Source: Lachnospiraceae bacterium
GTDB taxonomy: Bacteria; Bacillota; Clostridia; Lachnospirales; Lachnospiraceae
DNA length: 56,040 nucleotides
Assembly (NCBI GenBank): GCA_009774245.1
Contig: VSNM01000036.1
Coordinates: 1-56,040, forward strand
Direction of reading: 5' to 3'
The notes under the pieces were generated by a model. That model saw nothing but the letters and a program-made list of their open reading frames with translations, was not told the origin of the DNA and did no database searches. The translations under genes and the position numbers were made by a program. Positions 7,421-15,631 of the stretch are shown piece by piece (within the stretch, counting starts at the first letter, position 1; the number at the start of each line of letters is the position of its first letter).

Positions 7421-8089
7421 CTACGACTTCTGCTTTTCTTTCAACAACACTTTTAACTTCTTATAAATCGCGCTGCTCTTCTGGCTGTCCCGAAACTCCT
7501 TGCTCAGGCCGTTGTTGATGGCTACCCTCGTTTTATAACTATTGAAGATTTCCAATATCTTGTCCGAATATTCCTCCTCCGTGAGATACTGCATCAGTTC
7601 CTCTTTCGTGGCTTTATTTGAATCAGACACCTTGGACTTGCCCTTCGTTTTTGGCTTCGCCTTTGCCTTGGCTTTGGGTTCCTCCTCGACAGACTCCGCA
7701 ACCACTGCTGCCTTTGTCTCCTTCTCCTCGCCCACGAAATTTGGAACCCTTTTCACCGTGACATTGCGCTCCGCCCAGAAATCAACCAGATGATTGAATC
7801 CCGTATCCTTGGAAACAATATAAAAGCAGTCGTCCCTGCCCTCGCATCTGGCGATCATATACCCCAGATAAGACGCAAGCTGAAAATCCAGCGAATTTTT
7901 TGCCCCGCTCCCCGCTTTGTAGGACTCAAGCTTTGCGTTTTGTCTCGCGATCTTCTCCACCAGTTCCAGTGAAAACGCTTTGCTCTGTTCCGTGTACATT
8001 ACACAGATTACATCATTTTCCCCGAGACTTTCCGCCCCGGTAAATCCATCTGCATGGACATTTTCATAGTCTATAAAATAATAATTCAT
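7421..8089 (-). CDS. NYN/PIN-like domain protein (putative RNase)
   Basis: 222 residues from the ATG at 8089, chosen because GGGAGGAA lies about 10 nt upstream; a GTG at 8131 would add 14 residues. The N-terminal ~120 residues look like a PIN/NYN nuclease: YYFIDYENVH (first acidic cluster), SLDFQLASYLGYMIA (central Asp), YIVSKDTGFNHLVDFW (C-terminal Asp). A Lys/Ala/Pro-rich hinge (about residues 145-165, KAKAKAKPKTKGKSK) leads to a C-terminal helical domain. Such proteins act on RNA in bacterial regulation or toxin systems; the substrate is unknown. Its tail is duplicated at 5880. Confidence 0.75.
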   Translation of the reverse strand: MNYYFIDYENVHADGFTGAESLGENDVICVMYTEQSKAFSLELVEKIARQNAKLESYKAGSGAKNSLDFQLASYLGYMIARCEGRDDCFYIVSKDTGFNHLVDFWAERNVTVKRVPNFVGEEKETKAAVVAESVEEEPKAKAKAKPKTKGKSKVSDSNKATKEELMQYLTEEEYSDKILEIFNSYKTRVAINNGLSKEFRDSQKSSAIYKKLKVLLKEKQKS

Positions 8090-8109
8090 CTTGCAGTCAT
8101 TTCCTCCCT

Positions 8110-8172
8110 CTATCTGATTACCACTTTCCACTCATCGCCGTCAACGACATACTGAAACTCGTTCAGTGCCAT
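8110..8172 (-). CDS. 20-codon leader ORF upstream of the NYN/PIN gene
   Basis: ATG at 8172 reads MALNEFQYVVDGDEWKVVIR and stops 20 nt before the NYN/PIN start. A GGGAG lies about 12 nt upstream. It could be a real minicistron, or the remnant of a larger gene, since the residues resemble the beta-strand opening of the neighbouring WW proteins. Confidence 0.3.
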   Translation of the reverse strand: MALNEFQYVVDGDEWKVVIR

Positions 8173-8311
8173 AAATACGCTTTCTCCCTTCGTATGATTT
8201 TAACCCGTCCGCCACCCGCGAACTCCCTGATACGATTCATTATATCATGCCTCGGGCATGTCCACAATCAAAATATGCCAGAATCATGTTCTCTCCATTC
8301 CCATAACAGGC

Positions 8312-8359
8312 AAAAATCCACCTGCGCAATGATCAAGTTCATTGCGCAGATGGATTTTT
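8312..8359. terminator. Bidirectional terminator
   Basis: AAAAATCCA-CTGCGCAATGA pairs with TCATTGCGCAG-TGGATTTTT around a short loop, with A and T runs on both sides. It ends transcription of the lipoprotein-like pseudogene. The ~130 bp between it and 8172 hold no gene I can support. Confidence 0.8.
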
Positions 8360-8377
8360 CGGGGCATTCATACCTGC

Positions 8378-9422
8378 TCACATTGTCTGCCCCCGCTCTT
8401 CCCAGATTAATCCACCTGTAAGGGCATAAACAGCAAGTATTTTATGGCGCAGAAAATTCCTTTCATCGTCATCACTGCCAAGCCAAAATCTCCAGACAGG
8501 TGTAATCAGCGTCTTTCCTTCCGACGAATTGGCTACAATATATTCCAAAGTAATTCTGGAAACCATGATCTGATCATTTTCTTCAAAATCAAGCAAATCC
8601 GCTTGTTCCTGCAGTCTCTTTACAGCTTCATCCGGCGAAAGAATAAGAAAACAGAGACCCTTTTACCATTTCAATACCATTGTTATCATATAAAAAGGTT
8701 AAATCGTTATATGCTGATACAGGCATACCATCCAACATATATTGAAATACAATTTTATAGTATGGTCTCCGCCCATGATTCCCGTATACCTGAACATAAT
8801 CCGCAATGTAATCATCGGCGTCTGCGATGGCACTCACAATTCGCTTACATATGTCAACTGCCCCGTCTGCTGAAACATCAACCTTGCCGTCTGAAATCGC
8901 GGAAAGTCTGTTATCCTCAAATGGATACAGGTCATAATACCTGTTTCCCAGAATCATAATCTGTTCCCCTGAAACAGTGGTTCCTCCATTTGAATGACTA
9001 ACCTGATATAGGAAATAATTTCTTATGTCAGGATCAATGTCCAGTGTCCAGACATCATTCAGCTCATCATACTCCGCCTGATCTGCTGCATCTAAAAATA
9101 CTGCCCTAAAGAGCTTTGCACGTATCTCTTCAGTAATATCCCTTGTCAAATATTCATATTGACTTACACAATGAATGCCGTCTACATCGATAACCGCGTC
9201 GATCAGAAGTTTTGTTCTATCCGAAACGTCTATTACCTGCTCTATTTTCTTATTTTCATACGCAGAAAATAGTTCCATATTTCTCTGTGAAATAGAATCA
9301 GCGGAAGCGCTCTCATTGCTCTCGGATATGGAGATTCGTATCCTCTGAATCCCTCTTTCTGCCTGTTTGGATGCATTGCTGTCTATTATCTGCTGGTACT
9401 CCTGATAAGCCTGCGTCGTCAT
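8378..9422 (-). pseudogene. Frameshifted and 5'-truncated lipoprotein-like gene (DUF6034-like)
   Basis: Two reading frames together make one protein: residues from MTTQAYQEYQ to GSLFSYS (8628-9422), then SPDEAVKRLQEQADLLDFEE onward to WEERGQTM (8378-about 8632). The switch occurs in TCTTTCGCC near 8630, where removing one T from TTT restores a single frame. The N-terminus lacks a signal peptide and an in-frame TAG precedes the first Met; a fragment of the intergenic element lies just upstream and may mark the break. The family resembles DUF6034-type Clostridial lipoproteins by my recollection only. Confidence 0.6.
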
Positions 9423-9470
9423 ATAACACTACCCTTTTCCTCTTTCGCAGTATTTTCTTTGACACATTTG

Positions 9471-9504
9471 CATGCTGACATATTTCCTTTGGGTGCCCGT
9501 GTGC
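9471..9504 (-). repeat. Partial intergenic element (copy B')
   Basis: TGCTGACATATTTCC and GGGTGCCCGTGTGC match one half of the dispersed element; the other arm is missing. It abuts the complete copy B head to tail and lies 5' of the truncated lipoprotein-like gene. Confidence 0.7.
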
Positions 9505-9594
9505 AATCGAGCAGGGAAGAGCCATCTTCCCCTACTCACCGCGCGCCCCGTGCGCCGCCTTAGCGGCATATTTCCTCTGCACGGGGCTGTGCAT
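9505..9594 (-). repeat. Structured intergenic element, copy B
   Basis: First hairpin 9508-9537 (GAGCAGGGAAGA with TCTTCCCCTACTC). Second stem 9541-9592, where GCCCCGTGC pairs with GCACGGGGC, a compensated change from the GGGC/GCCC of other copies. Inner hairpin GCCGC-GCGGC, then the conserved ATATTTCC. Minus-strand reading starts at the T-run of the terminator at 9598. Confidence 0.75.
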
Positions 9595-9597
9595 AAA

Positions 9598-9628
9598 AAG
9601 GTCGGCCTGCATAAAGCAGACCAACCTT
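9598..9628 (-). terminator. Rho-independent terminator of the XRE/DUF3796 operon
   Basis: AAGGTCGGCCTGC pairs with GCAGACCAACCTT. On the minus strand it is followed by TTTTT and then element copy B. It lies about 50 bp after the stop at 9678. Confidence 0.85.
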
Positions 9629-9677
9629 CCAGATAAGCTACATTTCATATAAACCGATATCGCCACTGCTGTTTATT

Positions 9678-9863
9678 TCATACGATTCCCCATACCTTTT
9701 CCAAAGCATCCTTTTCCAAGAAACATAATTTTTCCTCAAGAAGCTGTTCCCATCCGGCCTCTTTTTTCTGCAGAATTGACATTATCTCTTTTACTGTATA
9801 TAAATCTTTGTTAAATTCAGGATCATCGGGAAATACGCACACGCTGCCGCCGCTCCTCATCAT
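9678..9863 (-). CDS. Small hypothetical protein in the XRE/DUF3796 operon
   Basis: 61 residues, largely helical and acidic (PDDPEFNKDLYTVKEIMSIL, WEQLLEEKLCFLEKDALEKV). No family recognised. Its ATG overlaps the XRE stop by 4 nt (ATGA), so it is probably translated with it. It could be a small modulator of the regulator; this is not shown. Confidence 0.5.
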   Translation of the reverse strand: MMRSGGSVCVFPDDPEFNKDLYTVKEIMSILQKKEAGWEQLLEEKLCFLEKDALEKVWGIV

Positions 9864-10060
9864 TGAAATATAAATATCTCCTCAATCGGCGCATCGACGG
9901 CTCTCGAGATTTCGACCGCCAGCCTTAACGATGGGTTATACTGCGCTTTTTCCAGACGCATGATCGTTTCCCGGCGCACTCCGACTATATCCGCCAGCTC
10001 CTCCTGCGTCATTTGTTTCAGTTGTCTGTATTTTTTCAATCTGCACTCAAAGTCCGGCAC
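9860..10060 (-). CDS. Small XRE-family regulator
   Basis: 66 residues made almost wholly of a Cro/C1 HTH: YRQLKQMTQEELADIVGVRR then ETIMRLEKAQYNPSLRLAVE. This single-domain type commonly follows a DUF3796 membrane protein. It starts 3 bp after the DUF3796 stop. A perfect 15-bp inverted repeat in the operon promoter (10718-10762) is the obvious operator candidate. Confidence 0.85.
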   Translation of the reverse strand: MPDFECRLKKYRQLKQMTQEELADIVGVRRETIMRLEKAQYNPSLRLAVEISRAVDAPIEEIFIFQ

Positions 10061-10063
10061 AAT

Positions 10064-10705
10064 CTATTCCTCACTTTCACAACGTTTATCATCATAATCA
10101 TATCGATACAGCAAAAACTCACCAAGAAACAGATCGAGTGCGATCGCAAGCGCGACAATGATCTCAAATGCAATCAGGGAGAATTCCACATTTCCCATGA
10201 AACCTCCTCCCAATACAAGCAGCGCAAGAAAGATAATGTTTACCGCCGCCTTGTGCGCATTCAGCTGCGCCCGCATCCTGTTTTCCACATACCGCTCATC
10301 CATAAGGGTGTCTGACATCTTTCCCTCATAGAAAAAACCAAAAAACCCGAAAAAACAAAAATACAGAAATGAGCCAACCGCCTTTTCGGCAGGCGCAGCC
10401 CAGAAACCCATGAAACCCAGAAACCCCAGAAACCCTAAAAAGCCCAGCCTGGGATTCAGTTTTCTCGTGACCTTCTTCTTCCTGTTGGCAGTAGACGCCA
10501 AAACGACCAAGAAGCATACATACAGCGTCACTAAGATAACCGAGACAATCATCGGCAAATCCTTTACAGTAAACTCATACTCTGAAAAATCCATTGGTAC
10601 GACAAGCCGCGAGCCGTTAAATGCGACTGCGTAACCCACTGAAGCGAGCAACATTACCAGACAGAAAATACCCGCGCCAATTAAAACCTTCACTTTCTTT
10701 TTCAT
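10064..10705 (-). CDS. DUF3796 membrane protein
   Basis: 213 residues with about five membrane segments: 7-28, 50-71, the Gly/Phe-rich LGFLGFLGFLGFMGFWA stretch near 88-105 with the following FFGFFGFF, and two near 150-200. LGFLG repeats are the DUF3796 signature. The family is of unknown function and is habitually encoded with a small XRE regulator, as here. First gene of a three-gene operon; RBS GGAGG lies just upstream of the ATG. Confidence 0.85.
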   Translation of the reverse strand: MKKKVKVLIGAGIFCLVMLLASVGYAVAFNGSRLVVPMDFSEYEFTVKDLPMIVSVILVTLYVCFLVVLASTANRKKKVTRKLNPRLGFLGFLGFLGFMGFWAAPAEKAVGSFLYFCFFGFFGFFYEGKMSDTLMDERYVENRMRAQLNAHKAAVNIIFLALLVLGGGFMGNVEFSLIAFEIIVALAIALDLFLGEFLLYRYDYDDKRCESEE

Positions 10706-10717
10706 ATTACACCTCCG

Positions 10718-10762
10718 TTAAGTGATATATTTGTATCTTTATGAGATAAATATATCACTTAA
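10718..10762 (-). promoter_or_regulatory. Perfect 15-bp inverted repeat in the DUF3796/XRE promoter
   Basis: TTAAGTGATATATTT (10718-10732) and AAATATATCACTTAA (10748-10762) are perfect inverted copies separated by 15 bp, starting 12 bp upstream of the DUF3796 ATG. The arms are 30 bp centre to centre, fitting two dimers on one DNA face. Probable autoregulatory operator for the XRE protein. Confidence 0.65.
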
Positions 10763-10830
10763 CATCTGGTATGTCAAGATCAAACCGGCTTTATTTTTCA
10801 GATACCTTTTATAAATACAGCACTGCCACA

Positions 10831-13044
10831 CTATGAATGAACAGAACGCCGAAAGATAACCCATGTGCTGATAAAATAGCAAAGCAGCAAAATTGCCAAG
10901 ATTCCCACTGTAGCCCCAATCTGTAACATCAATGCGGTAAAACCGATATACGCAGAAATTTCGGCCGATATGGTATGGATAAAATAGCCAATCACAACAG
11001 CGGCCACCACGATTGCTACGATAACTGGAAGTCCAAACCATACACCCAGCTGTTTCAGGATCAGTTTATTGATGTGCTGCTCCTCTACACCTAATTTTCG
11101 GAGTACTAAGAAGCGGTATTGATATTGCCCTGCGTCCAAAAGCTGCTGTAAAGAAAGCACTGTAAGGCAGATTACCATCAGTACGACAGCGCCATAAATC
11201 ATTCCTGTCTGCAGGATAAAGCCATCTGCGATCGCACTATTTATTTGCAGCGTGCTGAAACGCACACAATACGAATTTCCGCTTTCTGTCTGCTCTGGGT
11301 ATTCTATTGTAAAAAGCCTTTCCAGTTCCCATGCATTGTCGTAAGAAATTTTCTCGGTTGTTGTGATATAACGGTTTCTCATAACGGGCAGCAATTCCTC
11401 ACATATTTTGTCCGGGAACACATAAAGGACATCTGTATAGGAATTGTAAATTGTTTCTCCCATCGCTTCCTCATAATAAGGCTGCCCGGAAAGATGCAAT
11501 GTTCCTCCATCTGTCAAAACCTCTGTATGTTCTGACAGAAAACGATCTCTTTCTTCCTCCGTCGCAATCGTCTGCCATTGTGTCGCAAATTCATTTTCTC
11601 CCAAAGAAATCTGCTCATATCCCAACATTTTCCGTATGGCATTATAATCACTTAAAGAAATCGCCACGACAGGAAAGTCATACTTTATCCGCTTGTGAAA
11701 ATCAGCTTTTTTCGGAAGATATAAATTGAATGTACAGTCATAGGCAATTTCAATATCATGTTCATCCAGAAAATCTGTAACGATTTCATAGTTATCCTGC
11801 GACAGCTCTTTTTCGTCATATACATCATTGTATTCTGAAGAAATCTGTACATCATACACAGAACGTATGTCCAGAAAACCAGATGCCCAGCCCGTCAAAA
11901 TGGGCGCGACAATAAACAGGAAAATAGCAAGCACAAGGGTTATGCAGATCAGCGTCATTGTTTTACTGGTTGTCTTTAATTTTGATGTAATCTGCCCCAA
12001 AAAGAACAGATTTTCCTCTTTGTATCTGTGTTCCGGTGACTTTTCTTTCCATATGACAATAAAACTACTGGCAAGGTAAATCAATGCACCGATGAAAAAA
12101 AGCAGGTCAACCAACGCATACAACAAATACTGCCTGAGCATTCCGTTTCCTAATGGAAGATAATACTGATTGGTAAGCGCCGGTACGCTTACTGCCGCAA
12201 ACGTATTGAATACAGAACAGGCTAATAAACCGCAAAGCAGTTTCTGAACATCCCATTTTTTCCTCTGAAACAGCCATAAGAGAGACCACCCCAAAGTGAC
12301 AGCGGGAAAAAGAATATTTCCAAAATACATGAGCTGTACAGGGATTGGAAAACGGGAATCGTAAAAGAACAGAGCTTTTATGACTCCTGTAATCAATGCC
12401 CATACCGTAAACAGCTCAAAGATGATTGCCATAACGAAAATCCAACGGCTCGTTCCCAGTTTTGGCTCATTCTCTTTCTCTGCGGAAAGCATCGTGATAA
12501 TTTTCGTTTTCTGAATGGTACGGGTATTGAACATTCCCACCGCCAAAAAACTAATAACAAAAAATGCCACCGTCCATAAAACCGTATCCGGGAATAGAGT
12601 CCATGATATTTCATAGGGCTTGCCATAAGCCGTAAGGAGCATTGCCGTTATAAACTGGGAACAAAAGACACCGAAAAAAATGCCAATCAGAATTGAAATC
12701 ATTCCCATAATCAGTGTTTCCGCGAAGAAAATTCGTCCAATGGTCTTTTGTTCCATTCCCATGACAGACTGAATGGCAAACTCTTTTTGTTTCTGCCGGA
12801 GCATATAATGGTTGACAAACCGTATCAGGAATAACAGCAGCAATGTTATCATGCAGATTGCCGCTTTCATCCCATCGCTTAACAGCGTAAAGTCATACTC
12901 GCTGCCTATATCCGGGTTATAGAAGCTGCTGGAAATGGAGAGAAACGCATAAAATAAAGTAACGCAGATGGTCATTGTGACAATGTAAACCAGATAATCT
13001 TTTACAGACCGCTTTGCATTTTTAATCACAAGTTTAACATACAT
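10831..13044 (-). CDS. BceB/FtsX-type ABC transporter permease
   Basis: 737 residues from the ATG at 13044 (GGGGGAGGG upstream; starts further upstream would lack an RBS). BceB topology: ten membrane segments in a 1+3+4+2 pattern with a large extracellular domain (about residues 385-600, from GFLDIRSVYDVQISSEY) between segments seven and eight that senses peptide antibiotics. It begins inside the end of the ATPase gene (11 nt overlap). With the upstream ATPase, kinase and regulator it forms a peptide-antibiotic detoxification and sensing module; the substrate cannot be deduced. Confidence 0.88.
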   Translation of the reverse strand: MYVKLVIKNAKRSVKDYLVYIVTMTICVTLFYAFLSISSSFYNPDIGSEYDFTLLSDGMKAAICMITLLLLFLIRFVNHYMLRQKQKEFAIQSVMGMEQKTIGRIFFAETLIMGMISILIGIFFGVFCSQFITAMLLTAYGKPYEISWTLFPDTVLWTVAFFVISFLAVGMFNTRTIQKTKIITMLSAEKENEPKLGTSRWIFVMAIIFELFTVWALITGVIKALFFYDSRFPIPVQLMYFGNILFPAVTLGWSLLWLFQRKKWDVQKLLCGLLACSVFNTFAAVSVPALTNQYYLPLGNGMLRQYLLYALVDLLFFIGALIYLASSFIVIWKEKSPEHRYKEENLFFLGQITSKLKTTSKTMTLICITLVLAIFLFIVAPILTGWASGFLDIRSVYDVQISSEYNDVYDEKELSQDNYEIVTDFLDEHDIEIAYDCTFNLYLPKKADFHKRIKYDFPVVAISLSDYNAIRKMLGYEQISLGENEFATQWQTIATEEERDRFLSEHTEVLTDGGTLHLSGQPYYEEAMGETIYNSYTDVLYVFPDKICEELLPVMRNRYITTTEKISYDNAWELERLFTIEYPEQTESGNSYCVRFSTLQINSAIADGFILQTGMIYGAVVLMVICLTVLSLQQLLDAGQYQYRFLVLRKLGVEEQHINKLILKQLGVWFGLPVIVAIVVAAVVIGYFIHTISAEISAYIGFTALMLQIGATVGILAILLLCYFISTWVIFRRSVHS

Positions 13045-13801
13045 GGCTCTGCCCTCCCCCAATGATCGTAAGGACATTCAATATTTTATCAAAAAAAGCG
13101 TTTCTGCTGTCATTCCCCTTGCGCAGCTCCATAAAGATTTCCCCGTCCTTCAAAAAGAGGATACGGCTTGCATAACTGGCTGTAAAAGCGTCGTGCGTTA
13201 CCATAAGAATGGTTGCCCTAAGCTGCGCATTGATACTCTGGATCGTAGACAACAGCATTTGTGAAGAATGGCTGTCTAATGCCCCCGTGGGTTCATCTGC
13301 CAACAAAAGTTTGGGGTTGTTGATCATTGCCCTTGCGCAGGCACAGCGCTGCTTTTGTCCCCCGGATACCTGATATGGATATTTATTTAGGATATCACTG
13401 ATATTTAACTTCCCCGCCATCTCCAAAATACGGGGTTCTACACTCCCGGCAGGTGTGTGATTGATTGCCAGTGCCAGCGCAATGTTTTCTGAAATTGTCA
13501 ATGTATCTAACAAATTGAACTCCTGAAATACAAACCCCAAATTTTCCCTGCGGAAACGGGCAAGGGATTTTGGTTTGATTTCTGTCACATCTGTCCCCTC
13601 CAGAAAAATATGCCCCGCACTCACTGTATCAATGGTGGAAATACAGTTGAGCAGCGTTGTTTTTCCAGAGCCGGACGCCCCCATAATGCCAAGAAATTCC
13701 CCGACTTCAACGGAAAAGCTAATATCCCGAATGGCTTTGGTAATATTCCCGCCATTTCCATAATATTTCCGGATATGCTCCAGCTTCAAAATTGTGTCCA
13801 T
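13034..13801 (-). CDS. BceA-type ABC transporter ATP-binding protein
   Basis: 255 residues from the ATG at 13801, preceded by AAGGAGG at 9 nt. Walker A GASGSGKTTL near residue 40, signature VSGGQKQRCACARAM near 145, Walker B LLLADEPTGAL near 165, H-loop VTHDAF near 200. The LADEPTGALD motif and 'GFVFQEFNLLD' are typical of MacB/BceA ATPases. It forms the energising subunit for the following permease. A separate promoter, probably controlled by the BceR-type regulator, may lie between this gene and the kinase gene. Confidence 0.9.
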   Translation of the reverse strand: MDTILKLEHIRKYYGNGGNITKAIRDISFSVEVGEFLGIMGASGSGKTTLLNCISTIDTVSAGHIFLEGTDVTEIKPKSLARFRRENLGFVFQEFNLLDTLTISENIALALAINHTPAGSVEPRILEMAGKLNISDILNKYPYQVSGGQKQRCACARAMINNPKLLLADEPTGALDSHSSQMLLSTIQSINAQLRATILMVTHDAFTASYASRILFLKDGEIFMELRKGNDSRNAFFDKILNVLTIIGGGQSHVC

Positions 13802-13866
13802 TTGATAAGCCTCCTTATATTTTATGTCTTTATTGTAAGGGGTGCTTTTCATTTTTTGTATCAGGT

Positions 13867-13887
13867 TTTCTTACGAAGTTCTTACAA
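13867..13887 (-). promoter_or_regulatory. Candidate response-regulator site before the ABC genes
   Basis: On the minus strand GTAAGAA occurs twice at an 11-bp interval (GTAAGAACTTCGTAAGAA), the spacing used by OmpR-family regulators. It overlaps the end of the kinase gene, about 80 bp upstream of the ATPase start. This fits BceR-type control of the transporter genes, but no matching -35 is obvious. Confidence 0.4.
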
Positions 13888-14889
13888 AAATGTAATAAAA
13901 TCGTTCATCTGAAAAATAAGTGCAATCGTTGTCCCTTCGTTTTCCGAATGAACAGTGATCCCTATCCCCAACTTATCACAGAGACGCTTGCAAAGATACA
14001 AACCAATTCCGGTAGAATTTTTTCCAGTCCGCCCGTTTTTGCCAGTAAATCCCTTTTCAAAAACGCAGGGTAAATCGCTTGGCGGAATCCCTATCCCATT
14101 ATCGCTGATCGACAAAACAACCCTGTCGTTTGTCTCTGTTGTAGAAAAGCGCAAGACAGGCTGTTCGGTGCGGTATTTGATCGCATTGCCGATAATCTGA
14201 TTTAAGATAAACCGCACCCACTTATCATCCGTGTACACCCTGGTTTCTATAGCATCGATCGTAATCGCCATGTTGCTCTGGCGCAGGAGATATTTGTTAT
14301 CCGCGATTGCGCGATGCACAACATCACATAAGTCTGTCTCACGGACAGAATAGTCTTTCTCCGTATGTTCACTTCGGGCATAATAAAGTGCCTGTTCCGT
14401 ATATTGATTGATATTCTCTAACTCTGCCAGGATCTCTCTGGCAAAGGAGGAACGGTTATTCTCACAAAGCAGCTTCATTGCTGTGATCGGTGTCTTTACT
14501 TCATGTATCCACTGCTCAATATATTCTTTATATTCTTTTCGCTCATTCTGTATTGCGCCTATTTTTTCAAGCATGGATTTTTCTGCCATCTTCATAATCT
14601 GATAAAAAACCTGATCGTCTGCCTGCTCCGGAATCGTCACTATTTCCGGTATCAGATACCGCTCTTCTAACTGTTCTGTCATATCCAGCAGTTGATTCAG
14701 ATACCTTTTTCGCACAAAGTAAACAACCGATAGATACGTGGTTAAAATAATGAACCAGACCATAAAGATAAACAGAACCGTTTGAAATTGGTTTCCACTT
14801 GCAAGTAAAAACAAGGCAAGTGCCAGCATCCCCATAAGGTTTACCAGAATCACCGGTATTTGATTTATGAGATATCGTTTTCCACTCAT
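13882..14889 (-). CDS. BceS-type intramembrane-sensing histidine kinase
   Basis: 335 residues. Two closely spaced membrane helices (about 10-30 and 36-56) with almost no extracellular loop, which defines the intramembrane-sensing kinases that are switched by their BceAB transporter. The H-box is QWIHEVKTPITAMKLL near residue 130. N, G1 and G2 boxes follow (FILNQIIGNAIKY, LSISDNGIGIPPSDL, GKNSTGIGLYLCKRLC). It overlaps the regulator gene by 4 nt. Confidence 0.9.
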   Translation of the reverse strand: MSGKRYLINQIPVILVNLMGMLALALFLLASGNQFQTVLFIFMVWFIILTTYLSVVYFVRKRYLNQLLDMTEQLEERYLIPEIVTIPEQADDQVFYQIMKMAEKSMLEKIGAIQNERKEYKEYIEQWIHEVKTPITAMKLLCENNRSSFAREILAELENINQYTEQALYYARSEHTEKDYSVRETDLCDVVHRAIADNKYLLRQSNMAITIDAIETRVYTDDKWVRFILNQIIGNAIKYRTEQPVLRFSTTETNDRVVLSISDNGIGIPPSDLPCVFEKGFTGKNGRTGKNSTGIGLYLCKRLCDKLGIGITVHSENEGTTIALIFQMNDFITFL

Positions 14890-15551
14890 ATGATATATCC
14901 TTGTCTGTGTTTTGTCTTTATATAGTCGGTAAGCCCGATCTTACTGAGCTTATCACGAATACGGGTGACATTGACACTCAGGGCATTATCATCGACATAG
15001 AGCTGATTATCCCATAGGAAGTCCACAATGTCATTTCGGGAACAGATTTTCCCAGCGTTCTTAAAAAGATAGTACAGGATTTTCAATTCATTTTTGGTCA
15101 ATTCTGCCTTTTGCCCGTTGTATTCGATCACACTGCTTTCCAAATGCAGCGTTGCCCCATTCCATGTCAAAATTTCTGCCTGCGGGGACGGGTCTGCCCG
15201 CTTTAACAGTGCGGCGATTTTGGCAAGCAGGATTGCGGTGTTGTAGGGCTTTGTAATAAAAGCGTCGCCCCCCAGCATAATGCTGTTCAGTTCGTCCATA
15301 TCTGTGTTGCTGCTTGTCACAAACACAATCGGAATATCTGAAAAAGTGCGAATCTCCGAACATATCTCAAAGCCATTGTTTCCTGGCAGCTTTATATCCA
15401 AAATAACCAAATGCGGAACAAACGCCTTGATCTGCTGGATTGTCTGGGAAAAATCCATAACCGCAAGAACCTCATATCCATTCCCGGACAAAAGGGTTTT
15501 CAGCTGCGCCTGTATGGTAATATCATCTTCAACGATCAGTATTTTCTTCAT
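14886..15551 (-). CDS. BceR-type OmpR-family response regulator
   Basis: 221 residues. Receiver domain 1-115 with acidic pocket EDD (7-9), phospho-acceptor Asp in LVILDIKLPG near residue 52 and Lys in FITKPYNTAI. C-terminal winged helix of OmpR type (about 125-221: NELKILYYLFKNAGKICSRN, VDDNALSVNVTRIRDKLSKI). First gene of the two-component and ABC unit, from a strong promoter at 15574-15602. Confidence 0.9.
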   Translation of the reverse strand: MKKILIVEDDITIQAQLKTLLSGNGYEVLAVMDFSQTIQQIKAFVPHLVILDIKLPGNNGFEICSEIRTFSDIPIVFVTSSNTDMDELNSIMLGGDAFITKPYNTAILLAKIAALLKRADPSPQAEILTWNGATLHLESSVIEYNGQKAELTKNELKILYYLFKNAGKICSRNDIVDFLWDNQLYVDDNALSVNVTRIRDKLSKIGLTDYIKTKHRQGYII

Positions 15552-15563
15552 AAAGATACCTCC

Positions 15564-15602
15564 CTGATACCCTATTATACTGTATCAGAGAGGTTTTCTC
15601 AA
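15564..15602 (-). promoter_or_regulatory. Promoter of the two-component operon with dyad around -10
   Basis: Minus-strand TTGAGA (15597-15602), 17 bp, TATAAT (15574-15579). CTGATAC (15564-15570) and GTATCAG (15582-15588) are inverted arms bracketing the -10. The dyad may be an operator for this regulator or an unrelated repressor. Confidence 0.65.
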
Positions 15603-15631
15603 TCCGTTGTTCTTTTTCCAGCCATAGACAT

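Noticed and set aside
10739..11041. Small minus-strand frame at the end of the permease gene
   Set aside because: Overlaps the last membrane helices of the BceB-like permease in another frame and lacks a ribosome site.
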